Origin: Gammaproteobacteria bacterium | GTDB lineage: Bacteria; Pseudomonadota; Gammaproteobacteria; DSM-16500 | DNA length: 64,000 nucleotides | Assembly: GCA_021325575.1 (NCBI GenBank) | Contig: JAJPGW010000006.1 | Location: 87,897 to 151,896, forward strand | Direction: 5' to 3' | Shown: piece by piece, positions 24,886 to 33,304 of the stretch | Layout: the number at the start of each line of letters is the position of its first letter | How positions within the stretch are numbered: position 1 is the stretch's first letter | Notes under the pieces: model-generated | The model's input: only the letters and a program-made list of their open reading frames with translations | Database searches by the model: none | Told to the model about the DNA's origin: nothing | Translations under genes and position numbers: made by a program

Positions 24886-26727
24886 TTATTCCACTGTCAC
24901 TGATTTCGCCAAATTCCTAGGCTGATCGACATCCGTGCCTTTTAATACAGCAACATGATAGGCCAATAATTGCAGCGGAACCGTATAAACAATCGGCGCC
25001 AGAATCGGATCCACGGATGGCATTTCAATCACATGAATGCCTTCTTGATTTTCATTGACCACACTCTTATTGTCAGTGAAAACATAAAGCACCCCGCCGC
25101 GCGCCCGCACTTCATGTAAATTCGATTTTAATTTTTCTAATAAATCATTATTCGGGGCAATCGCAATGACTGGCATGTTTTTATCGACTAATGCCAAGGG
25201 CCCATGTTTTAATTCGCCAGCGGGATAACCTTCGGCGTGAATGTAAGAAATTTCTTTTAATTTTAATGCGCCTTCCAATGCAATCGGATAAAGTTCGCCG
25301 CGTCCTAAAAACAACGCGTGATTTTTATCGATAAAATGGCTCGCAAATTCTGCAATTAAATTATTTAATTTTAAAGTATTTTCGATCGTTTTTGGCAATT
25401 GCAATAATTGTTTGACGAGATGTTGTTCTGTTGCCGGCGAAAGTTGATGCTGACGTCCTAATGCAATCGTAAACATCAATAATGCAGTTAATTGCGTGGT
25501 AAATGCTTTGGTCGATGCAACACCAATTTCAACACCCGCGCGCGTCATAAAATTTAAATCGGATTCGCGTACGAGCGAACTTTCAGGCACGTTGCAAATC
25601 GCGAGCGAACTTAAATAACCGATTTTTTTCGCAAGACGCAATGCGGCGAGTGTGTCAGCGGTTTCACCCGATTGGGAAATTGTCACGAATAAACTATTTG
25701 CTGGCACCACATTTTTTCTGTAGCGAAATTCACTAGCGACTTCAACAGAACACGGGACACCTGCTAATTCTTCAATCCAATAACGCGCAACCATCGCCGC
25801 GTGATAACTGGTGCCGCACGCGACTAATTGCACATGGCGCACTTCTTGAAATAATTTTTTCGCATGCAAACCAAACGCAGTGTCTAGTACGCAATTATTA
25901 CCTAATCGGCCTTCGAGATTTGAAGTGAGTGCGCGCGATTGTTCGAAAATTTCTTTGCTCATGTAATGACGATGCTCGCCGCGATCGCCCGCATCATAAT
26001 TTATTTCGGGCGTTTGTAATTTGCGATCCACTTTTTTGCCATCTTTGGAATAAATATCAATGGTTTTTTTCGTGACATTGGCAATGTCACCGTCTTCTAG
26101 ATAATAAAATTGTTTAGCGACGTGCGATAAGGCGAATGTATCTGAACCAAAAAAGTTTTCGCCTTCACCTTCGCCTTGGCCGACAATCAAGGGACAACCA
26201 TGGCGCACCGCAATTAATTGATCGGGGAATTTTGTGGCCGCAATACCTAACGCATAATTGCCTTCGAGTTGTTGTACCGTTGCAAAAGTCGCTTTTAATA
26301 AATCATTCGTTTTTTGAAAATGATAATGCAAAAGATGCACGATGGTTTCAGAATCGGTTTGTGAAGAAAATTTATAGCCTTGTTCACGCAAAAAATGTCT
26401 TAGCGCATCATGATTTTCAATAATGCCGTTATGGACTAACGCAAATTCATCATGTGAAATCAGCGGATGGGCATTATATTCAGATGGCTCACCGTGTGTT
26501 GCCCAGCGAGTATGGGCAATGCCGGAATTGCCGGTGAGGGGCGATTGGTTTAATAAAGTTTCGAGTTCGCGCACTTTTCCTTGAGTGCGTAAGCGCTCAA
26601 TTTTGTTGTCACCATTGATGACCGCAATGCCCGCGGAATCATAACCGCGATATTCCAGACGTTTTAAACCTTCTAATAAAACTTTTTCAATGCTTCGTTC
26701 TGCGACAGCGCCGACGATTCCACACAT
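24886..26727 (-). CDS. glmS: Glutamine-fructose-6-phosphate aminotransferase (isomerising)
   Basis: Makes glucosamine-6-phosphate from fructose-6-phosphate and glutamine, the first step to UDP-GlcNAc. Starting at ATG 26727 the protein begins MCGIVGAVAE, so the nucleophile Cys is exposed after Met removal; the upstream in-frame start would bury it. It has a glutaminase domain, two SIS domains and the C-terminal NLAKSVTVE. It follows glmU with one base between stop and start, so the two consecutive steps of the pathway are translationally coupled. No glmS ribozyme-like structure fits in that gap. Confidence 0.97.
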   Translation of the reverse strand: MCGIVGAVAERSIEKVLLEGLKRLEYRGYDSAGIAVINGDNKIERLRTQGKVRELETLLNQSPLTGNSGIAHTRWATHGEPSEYNAHPLISHDEFALVHNGIIENHDALRHFLREQGYKFSSQTDSETIVHLLHYHFQKTNDLLKATFATVQQLEGNYALGIAATKFPDQLIAVRHGCPLIVGQGEGEGENFFGSDTFALSHVAKQFYYLEDGDIANVTKKTIDIYSKDGKKVDRKLQTPEINYDAGDRGEHRHYMSKEIFEQSRALTSNLEGRLGNNCVLDTAFGLHAKKLFQEVRHVQLVACGTSYHAAMVARYWIEELAGVPCSVEVASEFRYRKNVVPANSLFVTISQSGETADTLAALRLAKKIGYLSSLAICNVPESSLVRESDLNFMTRAGVEIGVASTKAFTTQLTALLMFTIALGRQHQLSPATEQHLVKQLLQLPKTIENTLKLNNLIAEFASHFIDKNHALFLGRGELYPIALEGALKLKEISYIHAEGYPAGELKHGPLALVDKNMPVIAIAPNNDLLEKLKSNLHEVRARGGVLYVFTDNKSVVNENQEGIHVIEMPSVDPILAPIVYTVPLQLLAYHVAVLKGTDVDQPRNLAKSVTVE

Positions 26728-26728
26728 G

Positions 26729-28111
26729 TTAGGATTCCTTTTTTTCACTTTTTTTGCTGGGTTTTTTCCAATTAGGGATACTGCGTTGCTCGCGTGCGCG
26801 GCAAACGGTCAGTTGATGAGCCGGTGCATCGCGAGTGATGGTTGAGCTGGTCGCGATATAGGCGCCTTCGCCCACTTTGATCGGGGCCACCAGGGCCGTA
26901 TTAGTGCCAATAAAGGCATCATCGCCGATAATGGTTTTGTGTTTGTTAACGCCATCATAATTACAAGTGATGGTGCCTGCGCCAATGTTGACGCGCTTAC
27001 CCACATCACTATCACCAATATAACTTAAATGATTCACTTTGCTGGCTTCGCCAATCACGCTATTTTTAATTTCGACAAAATTACCAATATGGGATTTTGA
27101 CGCTAAAATCGTGCCGGGACGAAGGCGGGCAAAGGGTCCGATGATGCAGTCTGCTGCAATTTCCGCGCCATCGATAACACTGTTTGCGCGAATTTCGACG
27201 CCGTCACCGATTACTGTATTGCGAATCACGGTGTTTGGTCCGATCGTGCAATTATTTCCAATGACGACGCGTCCTTCAAAAATGACATTGATGTCGATCG
27301 TGACATCTTTGCCTGCAATTAATTCCCCGCGCACATCAAAACGATTCGGATCCAGAATAGTCACGCCCTGCTTCATTAATTTTTCAGCTTGCTGGATTTG
27401 ATAAGCGCGTTCCAGCATCGCAAGCTGCGCGCGATCGTTTACGCCCGCTAATTCATTTTCTGAATGGTGTTGAAAGCCATGAATGGAAATATTATCTTTC
27501 ACTGCCATGTTGATCACATCCGTTAAATAATATTCTTGTTGCGCATTATTATTTTGCAGGCGGCTCAAGTTTTTTTGCAAGAAATTTTCGGGGAAGAAAT
27601 AAATACCCGAATTGATTTCGGTTAACTGTTTTTGTGCGTCGGATAAATCTTTTTCTTCGATGATGTTAATAATATTCTGTTTGGCATCGCGAATGATTCG
27701 GCCAAAGCCAGTTGGGTTCGCTAAATTCACCGTAATAAGTCCCAGGGCGTTTTTCGGTGTTTTCGCAATAAAATCTTTTAGGGTGGCAATTTGAGTTAAT
27801 GGTACGTCACCATAAAGTACCAGTACGGGATTTTCATTAGGAATATGGGGCAGCGCTTGTTGCAAGGCGTGGCCAGTGCCGAGTTGTTCTTTTTGTTCTA
27901 CCCAGGTGACGTTCAGGTCTGCTAACGCATGACGCAAGGTTTCGCCCTGGTGGCCATAGATCACAATAGGCGGTTCAGAGGCGATGCCACGGGCGGTGTT
28001 GACCACATGCTCAAGGAGTGGTTTTCCTCCTAAGCGGTGTAACACTTTGGGCAATGCGGACTGCATGCGCTTGCCTTGGCCTGCTGCTAGGATGACTATA
28101 CTTAACGCCAT
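26729..28111 (-). CDS. glmU: Bifunctional GlmU (GlcN-1-P acetyltransferase / GlcNAc-1-P uridylyltransferase)
   Basis: 460 residues. The N-terminal pyrophosphorylase domain begins with ILAAGQGKRMQSALPKVLH; the C-terminal left-handed beta-helix shows hexapeptide repeats (IGNNCTIGPNTVI, GDDAFIGTNTALVAPI). It produces UDP-GlcNAc for peptidoglycan and LPS. A TATAAT (28135-28140, minus strand) lies 24 bp upstream of the start. First gene of the glmU-glmS unit. Confidence 0.97.
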   Translation of the reverse strand: MALSIVILAAGQGKRMQSALPKVLHRLGGKPLLEHVVNTARGIASEPPIVIYGHQGETLRHALADLNVTWVEQKEQLGTGHALQQALPHIPNENPVLVLYGDVPLTQIATLKDFIAKTPKNALGLITVNLANPTGFGRIIRDAKQNIINIIEEKDLSDAQKQLTEINSGIYFFPENFLQKNLSRLQNNNAQQEYYLTDVINMAVKDNISIHGFQHHSENELAGVNDRAQLAMLERAYQIQQAEKLMKQGVTILDPNRFDVRGELIAGKDVTIDINVIFEGRVVIGNNCTIGPNTVIRNTVIGDGVEIRANSVIDGAEIAADCIIGPFARLRPGTILASKSHIGNFVEIKNSVIGEASKVNHLSYIGDSDVGKRVNIGAGTITCNYDGVNKHKTIIGDDAFIGTNTALVAPIKVGEGAYIATSSTITRDAPAHQLTVCRAREQRSIPNWKKPSKKSEKKES

Positions 28112-28186
28112 GGGGTTCCTCTGTTCAAACGCGAATTATATGACAATATGGGGGGAATAGTGAAATGGAATTGTGGGGGGTGGCTC

Positions 28187-28313
28187 GAGTTACCGCTTAA
28201 GCTGAACTTGGGCTTCACCTACGCTCCGGAGCATACGTCCATGTATTTTCGTGTTTCATCCATGAAACACATGTCGCTGCGGTGAAGCCCAAGTTCAGCT
28301 TAAGCGGTAACTC
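28187..28313. repeat. 127-bp element with 33-bp perfect inverted repeats
   Basis: Left arm 28187-28219 and right arm 28281-28313 are exact reverse complements over 33 bp (arms begin GAGTTACCGCTTAAGCTGAA). The 61-bp centre contains a smaller hairpin GTGTTTCAT-CC-ATGAAACAC (28251-28270). It lies between glmU and the HD-domain gene, both on the minus strand, and the right arm supplies the last codons and stop of the HD gene. It encodes no protein. It could be a miniature mobile element or a strong terminator hairpin. Confidence 0.9.
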
Positions 28314-29685
28314 TCGATGTGAGTTGGTGGAGAATTGTTTGGATGGCTGGGTCTTCTATGATTTCGGAGTCTATGCTTAAAAAGACGGTTTCTTCGGGTT
28401 TGTCGGAAATGGCGCTAATCATAAATGACAGCTCATTTAAGGGCTTGATTTGGCCGTGTTCGTTTAGGACTAGAATGGGATCTTCTTGGATTTTGTAGGA
28501 TTGATGGGGGGTTTGGATTAATACGATTTGCCAATCTTGATAGTGAGGGTGCTGGTTTTTAAATTCAGCCAGTAATTCGGTGGCAACATTCACATTTGCG
28601 GGATCCAGGCGAATGTTCTGGGCTAATTTTCGATGATGTATGCGTTTGGCAATTTGGGCGGCGGCGTGTGGATCGTTTAATTCAGCCAGTTCTTTTATCA
28701 GAATAAATACATCGTAATCGCAGAGTTGTTTGTAGATAGCGTAATTGTCTGACAAAAATTGCTGGCGATGCGGTTCGATATTTTTTTCCTGGATGGCAAT
28801 TTGATTAAATTGATTGGCTGCTAACAAAAATTGTCCGAGCCGTGTGGATTTTATCCGGGAAAAAGCGGGATATTCTGCTAAATCCCGTGATAGGGTTTGC
28901 AATAATTTCACCAGTAACGATTCGAGCGCGAGTTTCTTTTGATAATGATAAATATTCCGCATCATTAATCGTCGGGCCATTAAATAATGTTCGACCACCC
29001 CGACGCCTTTGTGAGTCACGCCTAAACGCTCCCCTTGATTGGATTGGACGATGGCCATGCAATGCAACAGCCAGCGAAAATCAAATTGACCATAGGTCAC
29101 GCCGCAAAAGTGACTGTCACGCAATAAATAATCTAATCGATCCGCATCCATTTGGGATGACACAATATCGGCTAATAATTTTTTGGGTGAACGGTGCATG
29201 ATCATGTCTTCGATGAGCTGAAATTTTTCTTCGGACAGATTATGGCGCGCATTCAAGCGATTATATTTTGCAAAAAATTCGGCATTACGAAATTCCGCAA
29301 GGAAAAAAGGCGTCCAGGCTTCATGACGGATTAGTTTCTGATAAAAAATATCTTCGAATGCATGGGAAAAAGGCCCGTGCCCTATGTCATGTAAAAGACA
29401 GGCAATCATCACGAGTTGGCGTTCTTCTTCGGCGAGACCGATTTTGTGCGCGATCTGGCTTGCGATATAACAGCAGCCTAAACAATGATTAAAACGGGTA
29501 TGGACCGCGCCTGGGAAAATAAAATCACCCATGCCTAATTGTTTAATATGACGTAAACGCTGAAAAATGGGGCTATCAATAAAAGGTTTGACCCAATTGT
29601 CCTCGGCGGTCGTAAATTGCATAGTGCCGTGCACGGGGTCTTTGATGACGTGGAAAATATTTTCATTGATCATGAGAGCGGCCAT
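28300..29685 (-). CDS. HD-domain phosphohydrolase (dNTPase-like)
   Basis: 461 residues. The N-terminal metal site is intact: H in HTRFNH, then LLHDIGHGPFSHAFE (HD pair), and a later D in SSQMDADRLDYLLRDS. The overall form (DPVHGTMQF near the start, RLRHIKQLG) resembles the YdhJ/SAMHD1-like HD hydrolases, some of which cleave dNTPs, but substrate cannot be read from sequence. The stop lies inside the right arm of the 33-bp inverted repeat, so the last residues (SRVTA) may be element-derived. Confidence 0.88.
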   Translation of the reverse strand: MAALMINENIFHVIKDPVHGTMQFTTAEDNWVKPFIDSPIFQRLRHIKQLGMGDFIFPGAVHTRFNHCLGCCYIASQIAHKIGLAEEERQLVMIACLLHDIGHGPFSHAFEDIFYQKLIRHEAWTPFFLAEFRNAEFFAKYNRLNARHNLSEEKFQLIEDMIMHRSPKKLLADIVSSQMDADRLDYLLRDSHFCGVTYGQFDFRWLLHCMAIVQSNQGERLGVTHKGVGVVEHYLMARRLMMRNIYHYQKKLALESLLVKLLQTLSRDLAEYPAFSRIKSTRLGQFLLAANQFNQIAIQEKNIEPHRQQFLSDNYAIYKQLCDYDVFILIKELAELNDPHAAAQIAKRIHHRKLAQNIRLDPANVNVATELLAEFKNQHPHYQDWQIVLIQTPHQSYKIQEDPILVLNEHGQIKPLNELSFMISAISDKPEETVFLSIDSEIIEDPAIQTILHQLTSRVTA

Positions 29686-29711
29686 TGGTTTTGATTTAAG
29701 GCGCGATTTTA

Positions 29712-30269
29712 TCAGTTTTTGTGCTTTAGCTCTATAGTTTCCAGTTTGGTATAGCGGGAGCCTTTTTCGCCGGGTTCGCTCTTATATAAAATAATCTGTT
29801 GCACCCGAACTTTTTCTAAGCCAGAAAATGTTATTTCATCCAATTCAAATAATTTTTTGGCAGGGGGCAATCGAGCGAGTGTCAAATGTCCGCGAAACGG
29901 CCTTTTTTCGATTTCATAACCGGTTTTAACCACTCCGGAACCAATTTGGCTCGAAAGCATCGCAAGAACCGGATTCGGATTAAGCTTGATTGAAATCACA
30001 TGCGGTCGATAGGGAGTGGGAAATAATTCAATTTTTTCCAGTTGCAATTCAAACGATTCAAAACCTTGAATTTCAGCGCGTACGTTTTGGATTAATTGCG
30101 GGATATCCGTTTCGTTTACATTCGCCTGAAATTGCAGGGTAACATGCATGTTTTCCGGTTTGGTCCAGCGGATGGCGTGATGTTTATGTTTTTTTTGTAA
30201 CTCTGCGCTGATCTCACCTATTTCTGTTTTAGTTTTTTCTGGTAAATCAACGGCGAAAAAAATCCGCAT
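29712..30269 (-). CDS. thpR: RNA 2',3'-cyclic phosphodiesterase ThpR (LigT)
   Basis: A 2H phosphoesterase with both catalytic HxTx motifs: HVTL and HLTL. ATG 30269 gives the family N-terminus MRIFFAVDLPEKTK with AAGGA upstream; longer versions add non-conserved residues. 185 residues, as usual. Divergent from parB, 114 bp between starts. It hydrolyses 2',3'-cyclic phosphates and shows RNA-ligase activity in vitro in homologues. Confidence 0.94.
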   Translation of the reverse strand: MRIFFAVDLPEKTKTEIGEISAELQKKHKHHAIRWTKPENMHVTLQFQANVNETDIPQLIQNVRAEIQGFESFELQLEKIELFPTPYRPHVISIKLNPNPVLAMLSSQIGSGVVKTGYEIEKRPFRGHLTLARLPPAKKLFELDEITFSGLEKVRVQQIILYKSEPGEKGSRYTKLETIELKHKN

Positions 30270-30383
30270 GGTGGCTTTCCTTTTTCTTCCAATACTTAAT
30301 TTTAACATAGGGAAACTCCTTACTAGCACTTCTTCCGCTAATTGATTAATATGTAAAGCAATTGGCAAATGAAGGACATCCTC

Positions 30384-31241
30384 ATGGTAAAAAAACGCGG
30401 TTTGGGTAAATCATTAGATGCCCTTTTAGTCGGTTCATTAGGAACAGCAGAGGATTCTCACAAAACCACCGATAAATTGACCCAATTACCTGTCGATTTA
30501 ATTCAAAGAGGCAAATATCAGCCGAGACGTGAAATGGACCCAGAGGCATTGGAGGATTTGGCTAATTCAATCCGTGCGCAAGGGGTCATTCAGCCGATTG
30601 TGGTCAGACACATGTTAGGCGGCCGCTATGAAATTGTTGCGGGCGAACGACGTTGGCGCGCTTCTCAGTTAGCCGGATTGAAAGAAATCCCTGCAATTGT
30701 TAAGGATATTCCCGACGAAGCGGCTATCGCGATTGCATTGATTGAAAATATTCAACGTGAAAACTTAAATCCGGTCGAAGAAGCGGTTGCTTTACAACGC
30801 CTGCTCGAAGAATTCTCCATGACCCACAGCCAAGTTGCCGAAGCTGTTGGCAAATCCCGAACGAGTGTGACGAATTTATTACGCTTGTTAACTTTAAGCG
30901 AAGAAGTGAGAAACATGCTAGAACACGGCGACATCGAAATGGGCCACGCGCGCGCATTATTGACTTTGCCGGAACCGTCACAAATTGAAGCGGCGCAGCA
31001 AATTGTAAACAAAAGCCTTTCAGTCCGCGAAACCGAAGAATTAGTCCGCCGCATGCAGTTACCGAATCTACCTGAAATGCCGAAATCGATAGACCCTGAT
31101 ATTCGCCGTTTGCAGGAAGACTTATCCGAACGCTTACGATTAACCGTTGCGATTCAACATAACACCAAAGGCCGCGGCAAAGTGGTGATCCGTTATAGCG
31201 ATTTGACGGAGCTCGATGCCATTCTCGAATATTTTCAGTGA
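30384..31241 (+). CDS. parB: Chromosome partitioning protein ParB
   Basis: Begins KKRGLGKSLDALLVGS, the ParA-stimulating N-terminal motif, then PRREMDPEALEDLANSI, the CTPase/clamp region GGRYEIVAGERRWRA (Box II, GERRxRA) and IENIQRENLNPVEEA, and the helix-turn-helix (THSQVAEAVGKSRTSV). 285 residues from ATG 30384, which has AAGGA seven bases upstream; ATG 30369 lacks a site. There is no parA beside it, whereas parAB pairs are the rule; the neighbour upstream is thpR on the other strand. Its position before the atp operon is the remnant of the conserved mnmG-rsmG-parA-parB-atp order. Confidence 0.95.
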   Translation: MVKKRGLGKSLDALLVGSLGTAEDSHKTTDKLTQLPVDLIQRGKYQPRREMDPEALEDLANSIRAQGVIQPIVVRHMLGGRYEIVAGERRWRASQLAGLKEIPAIVKDIPDEAAIAIALIENIQRENLNPVEEAVALQRLLEEFSMTHSQVAEAVGKSRTSVTNLLRLLTLSEEVRNMLEHGDIEMGHARALLTLPEPSQIEAAQQIVNKSLSVRETEELVRRMQLPNLPEMPKSIDPDIRRLQEDLSERLRLTVAIQHNTKGRGKVVIRYSDLTELDAILEYFQ

Positions 31242-31421
31242 TAAATAACGCTTGCTTTTTCCTGCTCAAACAGTGATCATAAGCACCTAATTAACTGTCA
31301 TCCCCTTCTTTTTCTTTATAATCAATTAGTTGGCGATGATCCACTGCCAGCTTATCCAGTCTTTTCTTCGTAGGATGCGAATCATGACTTGTTTGGCTCG
31401 CCTTTTTATAAAGAGGAAGAT

Positions 31422-33128
31422 ATGACATTTTCAGAATTAAATCTCGCACCCGGGATTGCTAAAGCGATTCAAGCGTGTGGATATACGATTCCAACCCCCG
31501 TTCAAGCGCGCTCTATTCCAGAAATTTTAAATGGCAAAGATATGGTAGCCTCCGCGCAAACCGGATCTGGCAAAACAGCCGCGTTTGTATTGCCCGCACT
31601 GCATCGTTTGAGCGAACCGGCACCTTTTCGCAAACCCCGCGTTTTAATTTTAACACCCACTCGCGAACTTGCGAGTCAAATTAAAGATGCCGCTGCAAAA
31701 TACGGTAAATTTATTAAATTTTTTATGGCGAATTTGGTTGGCGGTATGTCTTATCGTCAGCAATTGCGCGATTTATCCCGTCCGGTTGATTTGATTGTTG
31801 CAACGCCTGGCCGTTTATTGGATCACATGGAAAATCGTCGTTTGGATTTATCAGGCATCGAAATGTTAGTGCTGGATGAAGCCGATCGCATGTTGGATAT
31901 GGGTTTTATTGATGATGTGCAAACGATTGCGAAAGCGACTCCCAATACGAGACAAACTTTATTATTCAGCGCAACCGTTGATAATAAGTTAGATCGCGTT
32001 ATCAAAACCATTTTAAAAAATCCGGTACGCATCAATCTTTCGCCAGAAAAATTAGCGCCCTCGCAAATCAAACAATCTGTTTATTTAGCGGATAATCCCC
32101 AGCATCGTTCGCGTTTGTTGCAACATTTGCTCGATAACGAAAATATTTTTAAAGCGATTATTTTTTCAGCGACAAAAATTGGCGCGGATAAATTAGCGTC
32201 TGAATTATCGAATCAAGGTTATGCCGCCGCAGCATTGCACGGCGATTTAAAACAAAGTCAGCGTAATCGCACAGTGGAAAATTTACGTCGCGGCAAAATT
32301 CAGTTTTTAGTTGCAACCGATGTCGCAGCGCGCGGAATTGATATTGCTGATATGACGCACGTGATCAATTATGATATGCCGCGTTTTTGCGAAGATTACG
32401 TGCATCGAATTGGTCGCACCGGTCGCGCGGGAAAATCCGGTATCGCGATTTCTTTTGCCATGCCAAGTGATGCGCGACACATTCAACGCATCGAACGATA
32501 TGTTGGCCATCGATTGGAATTGGCAACGATTGTAGGATTAGAGCCAAAGCAAAAAGGGCGACAAGCAGGTTCTTCTTCTCACAATGAAAAATCACATAAT
32601 AAGCCTAAGAAAAAATGGGGCTTCAAAGATAACAATGAATCACGCGGTGGAAGATCTGATCGACCCAAGAAAAGTTGGGGCGCTAAAGATGATCGTGATG
32701 GTCGACCAGGAAAACCAAAAAAGAAATGGGAATCTAAAGACAATAACGAATTTCGCGGCGGAAGATCCGAAAAACCTAAAAAATCTTGGGGATCAAAAGA
32801 AAATCACGAAGGTCGATCCGAAAAACCGAAAAAGAAATGGGAATCAAGAGATAACAACGAATTTCGTGGCGGCAGATCCGAAAAACCTAAAAAATCTTGG
32901 GGGTCAAAAGAAAATCACGAAGGCCGATCCGAAAAACCAAAAAAGAAATGGGAATCTCGAGACAATGAATTCCGCGGTGGTCGATCTGACAAGCCAAAGA
33001 AAAATTGGACTTCAGAAGCACCTAAGAAAAAATGGGCTTCAAAAGACAATCAAAATCGCGACGCAAAATCTGGATCGCCAGCCAAAAAACGATTTTTTAA
33101 AGCGAATAAAAAATCAACCCATCGCTAA
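31422..33128 (+). CDS. DEAD-box RNA helicase, RhlE-like, with repetitive basic tail
   Basis: 568 residues from ATG 31422 (AGAGGAAG upstream). Helicase core: Q motif, AQTGSGKT, PTRELASQI, LDEADRMLDMGF, FSATV, and HRIGRTGRAGK. After residue ~385 comes a low-complexity tail of tandem units around EKPKKSWGSKENHEGR and EKPKKKWESRDNNEFRGGR, likely an RNA-binding tail. The core is closest to RhlE by eye. A TATAAT at 31316-31321 and a roughly 100-base leader precede it; RNA helicases of this class often act in ribosome assembly or cold adaptation. Confidence 0.93.
   Translation: MTFSELNLAPGIAKAIQACGYTIPTPVQARSIPEILNGKDMVASAQTGSGKTAAFVLPALHRLSEPAPFRKPRVLILTPTRELASQIKDAAAKYGKFIKFFMANLVGGMSYRQQLRDLSRPVDLIVATPGRLLDHMENRRLDLSGIEMLVLDEADRMLDMGFIDDVQTIAKATPNTRQTLLFSATVDNKLDRVIKTILKNPVRINLSPEKLAPSQIKQSVYLADNPQHRSRLLQHLLDNENIFKAIIFSATKIGADKLASELSNQGYAAAALHGDLKQSQRNRTVENLRRGKIQFLVATDVAARGIDIADMTHVINYDMPRFCEDYVHRIGRTGRAGKSGIAISFAMPSDARHIQRIERYVGHRLELATIVGLEPKQKGRQAGSSSHNEKSHNKPKKKWGFKDNNESRGGRSDRPKKSWGAKDDRDGRPGKPKKKWESKDNNEFRGGRSEKPKKSWGSKENHEGRSEKPKKKWESRDNNEFRGGRSEKPKKSWGSKENHEGRSEKPKKKWESRDNEFRGGRSDKPKKNWTSEAPKKKWASKDNQNRDAKSGSPAKKRFFKANKKSTHR
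32646..33010 (+). repeat. In-frame ~111-bp tandem repeats in the helicase tail
   Basis: A 37-codon unit is present in full at 32757-32867 and again, one codon shorter, at 32868-32975, with partial diverged units on both sides. Units alternate a PKKSWG half and a PKKKWE half, so the underlying period is about 18-19 codons. Copy number is likely to vary between strains by slippage. Confidence 0.85.
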
Positions 33129-33136
33129 CTCTTTAG

Positions 33137-33176
33137 ACCGTCATCCGCGGACAAGCCGCGGGATGACGGTTTTTTT
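33137..33176. terminator. Strong hairpin terminator after the DEAD-box helicase
   Basis: ACCGTCATCC-GCGG (33137-33150), loop ACAAG, then CCGC-G-GGATGACGGT and six or more T (33170-33176). One bulged G. It begins 8 bp after the stop codon. A lone family A end (CGCAATGACGG) follows at 33181. Confidence 0.92.
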
Positions 33177-33237
33177 CACACGCAATGACGGAACTTTTTT
33201 ATCCTACTCTGCAAAGAAAATACTCAACATTTTTTAA

Positions 33238-33271
33238 TTTAAGATTTCGTTAAGCTTTCATGCTTTACACT
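33238..33271 (+). promoter_or_regulatory. PmrA-like tandem box and -10 for the gene at 33305
   Basis: TTTAAG (33238-33243) and GTTAAG (33249-33254) lie 11 bp apart with spacer ATTTC (TT central), and TACACT (33266-33271) follows 11 bases later as a -10 candidate. Same geometry as upstream of the genes at 17184 and 24481. The second box has G rather than Y at its first position. Confidence 0.5.
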
Positions 33272-33304
33272 TTTTTCTTCTAAAAATAGTTGACGAGGTG
33301 AGGT

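Noticed and set aside
26727..26731. glmS ribozyme or riboswitch before glmS
   Set aside because: Only one base separates the glmU stop and the glmS start, and the glmS ribozyme is typical of Firmicutes.
28251..28270. parS-like palindrome GTGTTTCAT-CC-ATGAAACAC close to parB
   Set aside because: parS halves TGTTTCA/TGAAACA are present but separated by four bases instead of two, and the sequence is the inner hairpin of the 33-bp inverted repeat element.
32584..33237. 217-codon open frame overlapping the DEAD-box helicase tail in another frame
   Set aside because: It is a by-product of the in-frame tandem repeats; it has no ribosome site of its own, and its product is a repetitive Lys/Asn-rich shadow.
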